Assembly (NCBI GenBank): GCA_964518595.1 | Contig: CAZFHA010000009.1 | Location: forward strand, 1-64,000 | Reading direction: 5' to 3' | Source: CAZFHA01 sp964518595 | Lineage (GTDB): Bacteria; Bacillota; Clostridia; Saccharofermentanales; Saccharofermentanaceae | Length of the DNA: 64,000 nt | In this document: piece after piece, positions 62,565 through 64,000 of the stretch | How the letters are laid out: every line of letters starts with the position of its first letter | Numbering within the stretch: position 1 is the first letter of the stretch | The notes under the pieces: model-generated | Databases searched by the model: none | What the model saw: the letters and a program-made list of their open reading frames with translations, nothing else | What the model was told of the DNA's origin: nothing | Made by a program: the position numbers and the translations under genes

Positions 62565-62716
62565 CGGCTAAGTTTTGAAGGTTTTACAACAATAAGACAC
62601 AGTATTTTAAAACACGAGCCCAAGTCAGCGTAATTATCCAGCTGCTGACATTATTTGTTTAAAAATTTATGTTAAAATAATTTTGCTATATTTGGACATG
62701 CTTAAAGGAGAGAACA

Positions 62717-63181
62717 ATGGCGCTGAGAGAAATTTTAACAGTTGGAGAAGATGTGCTTCGGAAAAAGTCGAAAGAAGTGACTGTATTTGATGACCGTCTC
62801 CAAACACTGATTGATGATATGGAAGAGACTATGCGCTTTGAAGGCCGTGGAATTGGTTTGGCCGCACCTCAAGTGGGTGTTTTGAAGCGCCTATTTGTGG
62901 TTGATATTCATGATGAGCATGGCTTTTTGGTCTTTGTGAATCCGGTGATTACCGCCCGTGAAGGGGTGGTTATTAGTAGTGAAGGTTGTTTGTCTGTTCC
63001 GGGGCGTTCCGGCACAGTAGAGCGCCCGGAGTCTATTGTTATTGAGGCCCAGGATCGCCATGGTAAGCCCTTTACTTTAGAAGCTGATGGACTTTTGGCC
63101 GTGTGTATTTGCCATGAATATGACCATTTAGAGGGTGTGCTATTCATTGATAAATTAGTTGAAGAAGAGGTAGAATCGTGA
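62717..63181 (+). CDS. def: Peptide deformylase
   Basis: Removes the formyl group from nascent proteins, 154 aa. All three motifs are intact: GIGLAAPQVG, EGCLSVPG with the metal Cys, and CHEYDHLEG with the metal His pair. AAGGAG precedes the ATG. The stop codon overlaps the start of fmt (GTGA), the enzyme that adds the formyl group to Met-tRNA, so the pair is translationally coupled. A/T-rich DNA upstream must hold the promoter, but no clear -35/-10 pair is visible. Confidence 0.98.
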   Translation: MALREILTVGEDVLRKKSKEVTVFDDRLQTLIDDMEETMRFEGRGIGLAAPQVGVLKRLFVVDIHDEHGFLVFVNPVITAREGVVISSEGCLSVPGRSGTVERPESIVIEAQDRHGKPFTLEADGLLAVCICHEYDHLEGVLFIDKLVEEEVES

Positions 63182-64000
63182 AGCTAAGGGTTTTGTTTAT
63201 GGGGACGCCAGCCTTTGCAGCGGCAAGCCTTAAGAGACTTTTAGAACTCCCAGAGATAGACGTGGTGGGGGTTTTTTGTCAGCCGGATAAGCCAGCCGGA
63301 CGTAAACTTATTTTGCAGTCCCCTCCTACTAAGGTACTGGCGCAGGAGCACGGTATTTCCGTGTATCAGCCGGTAAAGCTTAGGACAGAAGAGGCTTTTA
63401 GCCTTATTTCTGAGCTGAAACCTGATTTGATTGTGACCGCAGCCTATGGAAAAATTTTACCAGAGAATATTTTACATATTCCACCTCTAGGATGCCTTAA
63501 TGTCCATGCTTCTTTGCTGCCCAAATACCGGGGCTCAGCTCCTATACAGTGGGCTATTTTGCAGGGGGAGAGTCAGACCGGGATTACCTTAATGAAGATG
63601 GATGTGGGAATGGATACCGGCGATATTATTCTCCAAGAGCCTTGGGATATCGGTATAGAAACTACTACACCAGAGCTTATGACAGAATTAGCCCAAGTAG
63701 GGGCTACTCTCTTGGCGGATAACCTGATGGCTTATGCGGAACAAAAGTTGCCGTTTTTTCCCCAAGACGATACCTTAGCAACCTACTCACCTCCGATTAA
63801 GAAAGAGCAGGGCTTGATTGACTGGCAGCAGTCAGCTTGGCAGATATATAACCAAATCCGAGCTTTGGCTCAGTGGCCCGGTGCTTATACTTACTTTGAA
63901 GGCAAGCGTTACAAACTCCATAAGGCAAGGTGCTTCAGCTCTGAAGAGCTGAATTTTGCAGGAATGACTCAGGAGCCCGGAAGAGTGGTAAGTAATGGAA
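63178..64000 (+). CDS. fmt: Methionyl-tRNA formyltransferase (3' end outside window)
   Basis: The first 274 codons are present and the frame stays open to the window edge; the family is about 310 aa. The start is GTG 63178, four bases overlapping the def stop. The protein begins MKLRVLFMGTPAFAAASL, contains FCQPDKPAGRK, and the catalytic NVHASLLPKYRGSAPIQWAI near residues 105-125 with the conserved Asn, His and SLLPxxRGxAPI. The Asp in MDVGMDTGDI also fits. It formylates initiator Met-tRNA using 10-formyl-THF. Confidence 0.96.
   Translation, partial: MKLRVLFMGTPAFAAASLKRLLELPEIDVVGVFCQPDKPAGRKLILQSPPTKVLAQEHGISVYQPVKLRTEEAFSLISELKPDLIVTAAYGKILPENILHIPPLGCLNVHASLLPKYRGSAPIQWAILQGESQTGITLMKMDVGMDTGDIILQEPWDIGIETTTPELMTELAQVGATLLADNLMAYAEQKLPFFPQDDTLATYSPPIKKEQGLIDWQQSAWQIYNQIRALAQWPGAYTYFEGKRYKLHKARCFSSEELNFAGMTQEPGRVVSNG

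Noticed and set aside
1..64000. CRISPR arrays, tRNA or rRNA genes, prophage or transposase genes
   Set aside because: No regular direct repeats with spacers, no cloverleaf or rRNA-like stretches, and no integrase, transposase or phage structural proteins were seen.

Overview
The window looks like a chromosomal segment of a low-to-mid GC, Gram-positive-type anaerobe of the Firmicutes, most likely Clostridia. The evidence is a PolC-type DNA polymerase III, an IspH fused to ribosomal-protein-S1-like repeats, a HutP-like protein beside cmk, ScpA/ScpB, an NlpC/P60 cell-wall enzyme, AGGAGG-type ribosome binding sites and TTGACA/TATAAT promoters. The genus cannot be fixed from what is visible. I see no rRNA, tRNA, CRISPR array, transposase or prophage gene.

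Region 1 (1-6900) is accessory. It holds the tail of a membrane-anchored protein, a two-gene ABC exporter (ATPase plus an FtsX-type permease with a very long coiled coil) on the minus strand, a divergent TetR-family regulator, a NimA-like flavoprotein and a YgiD-like extradiol dioxygenase.

Region 2 (6985-23672) is a hexuronide/glycoside utilisation locus on the plus strand. A LacI-family regulator has its own promoter and two near-identical LacI-type operators. A three-part TRAP transporter follows, then a GH31 glycosidase, mannonate dehydratase, an SDR mannonate oxidoreductase, a GH2 beta-glucuronidase with the NxK carboxylate-recognition motif, a glycosidase-like protein of uncertain activity, a five-helix membrane protein and a LacZ-like protein whose acid/base motif is missing. 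The simplest reading is: import a uronic-acid glycoside, release glucuronate, convert fructuronate to mannonate, and dehydrate mannonate to 2-keto-3-deoxygluconate. Glucuronate isomerase and KDG kinase/aldolase are not in the window.

Region 3 (23644-33069) has a response regulator, histidine kinase and RluB/RluF-type pseudouridine synthase on the minus strand, then a DUF2156 acyltransferase-like protein paired with an ATP-grasp ligase and divergent from an MFS transporter. After these come a SAM methyltransferase, an RluA-family pseudouridine synthase and an HD-domain protein.

Region 4 (33167-64000) is housekeeping, all on the plus strand. The first run is ileS, an M50 protease, trpS, scpA, scpB, an RpiR regulator, hutP-like, cmk and ispH-S1. 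A LURP-one-related protein and a secreted NlpC/P60 endopeptidase follow, the latter ending in a strong terminator. The last run is rpsB, tsf, pyrH, frr, uppS, cdsA, dxr, rseP, ispG, polC and priA, then an Asp/Glu racemase family gene, def and the 5' part of fmt, which runs off the end. Three MEP-pathway genes (ispH, dxr, ispG) and uppS lie here, so isoprenoid and envelope-precursor synthesis is grouped with translation and replication genes.

The least explained items are the inactive-looking LacZ homologue, the glycosidase-like protein beside it, the DUF2156/ATP-grasp pair, the HutP homologue without hut genes, an 11-bp inverted repeat between the two LacI operators, and a two-copy structured repeat downstream of genes at both ends of the first 44 kb.
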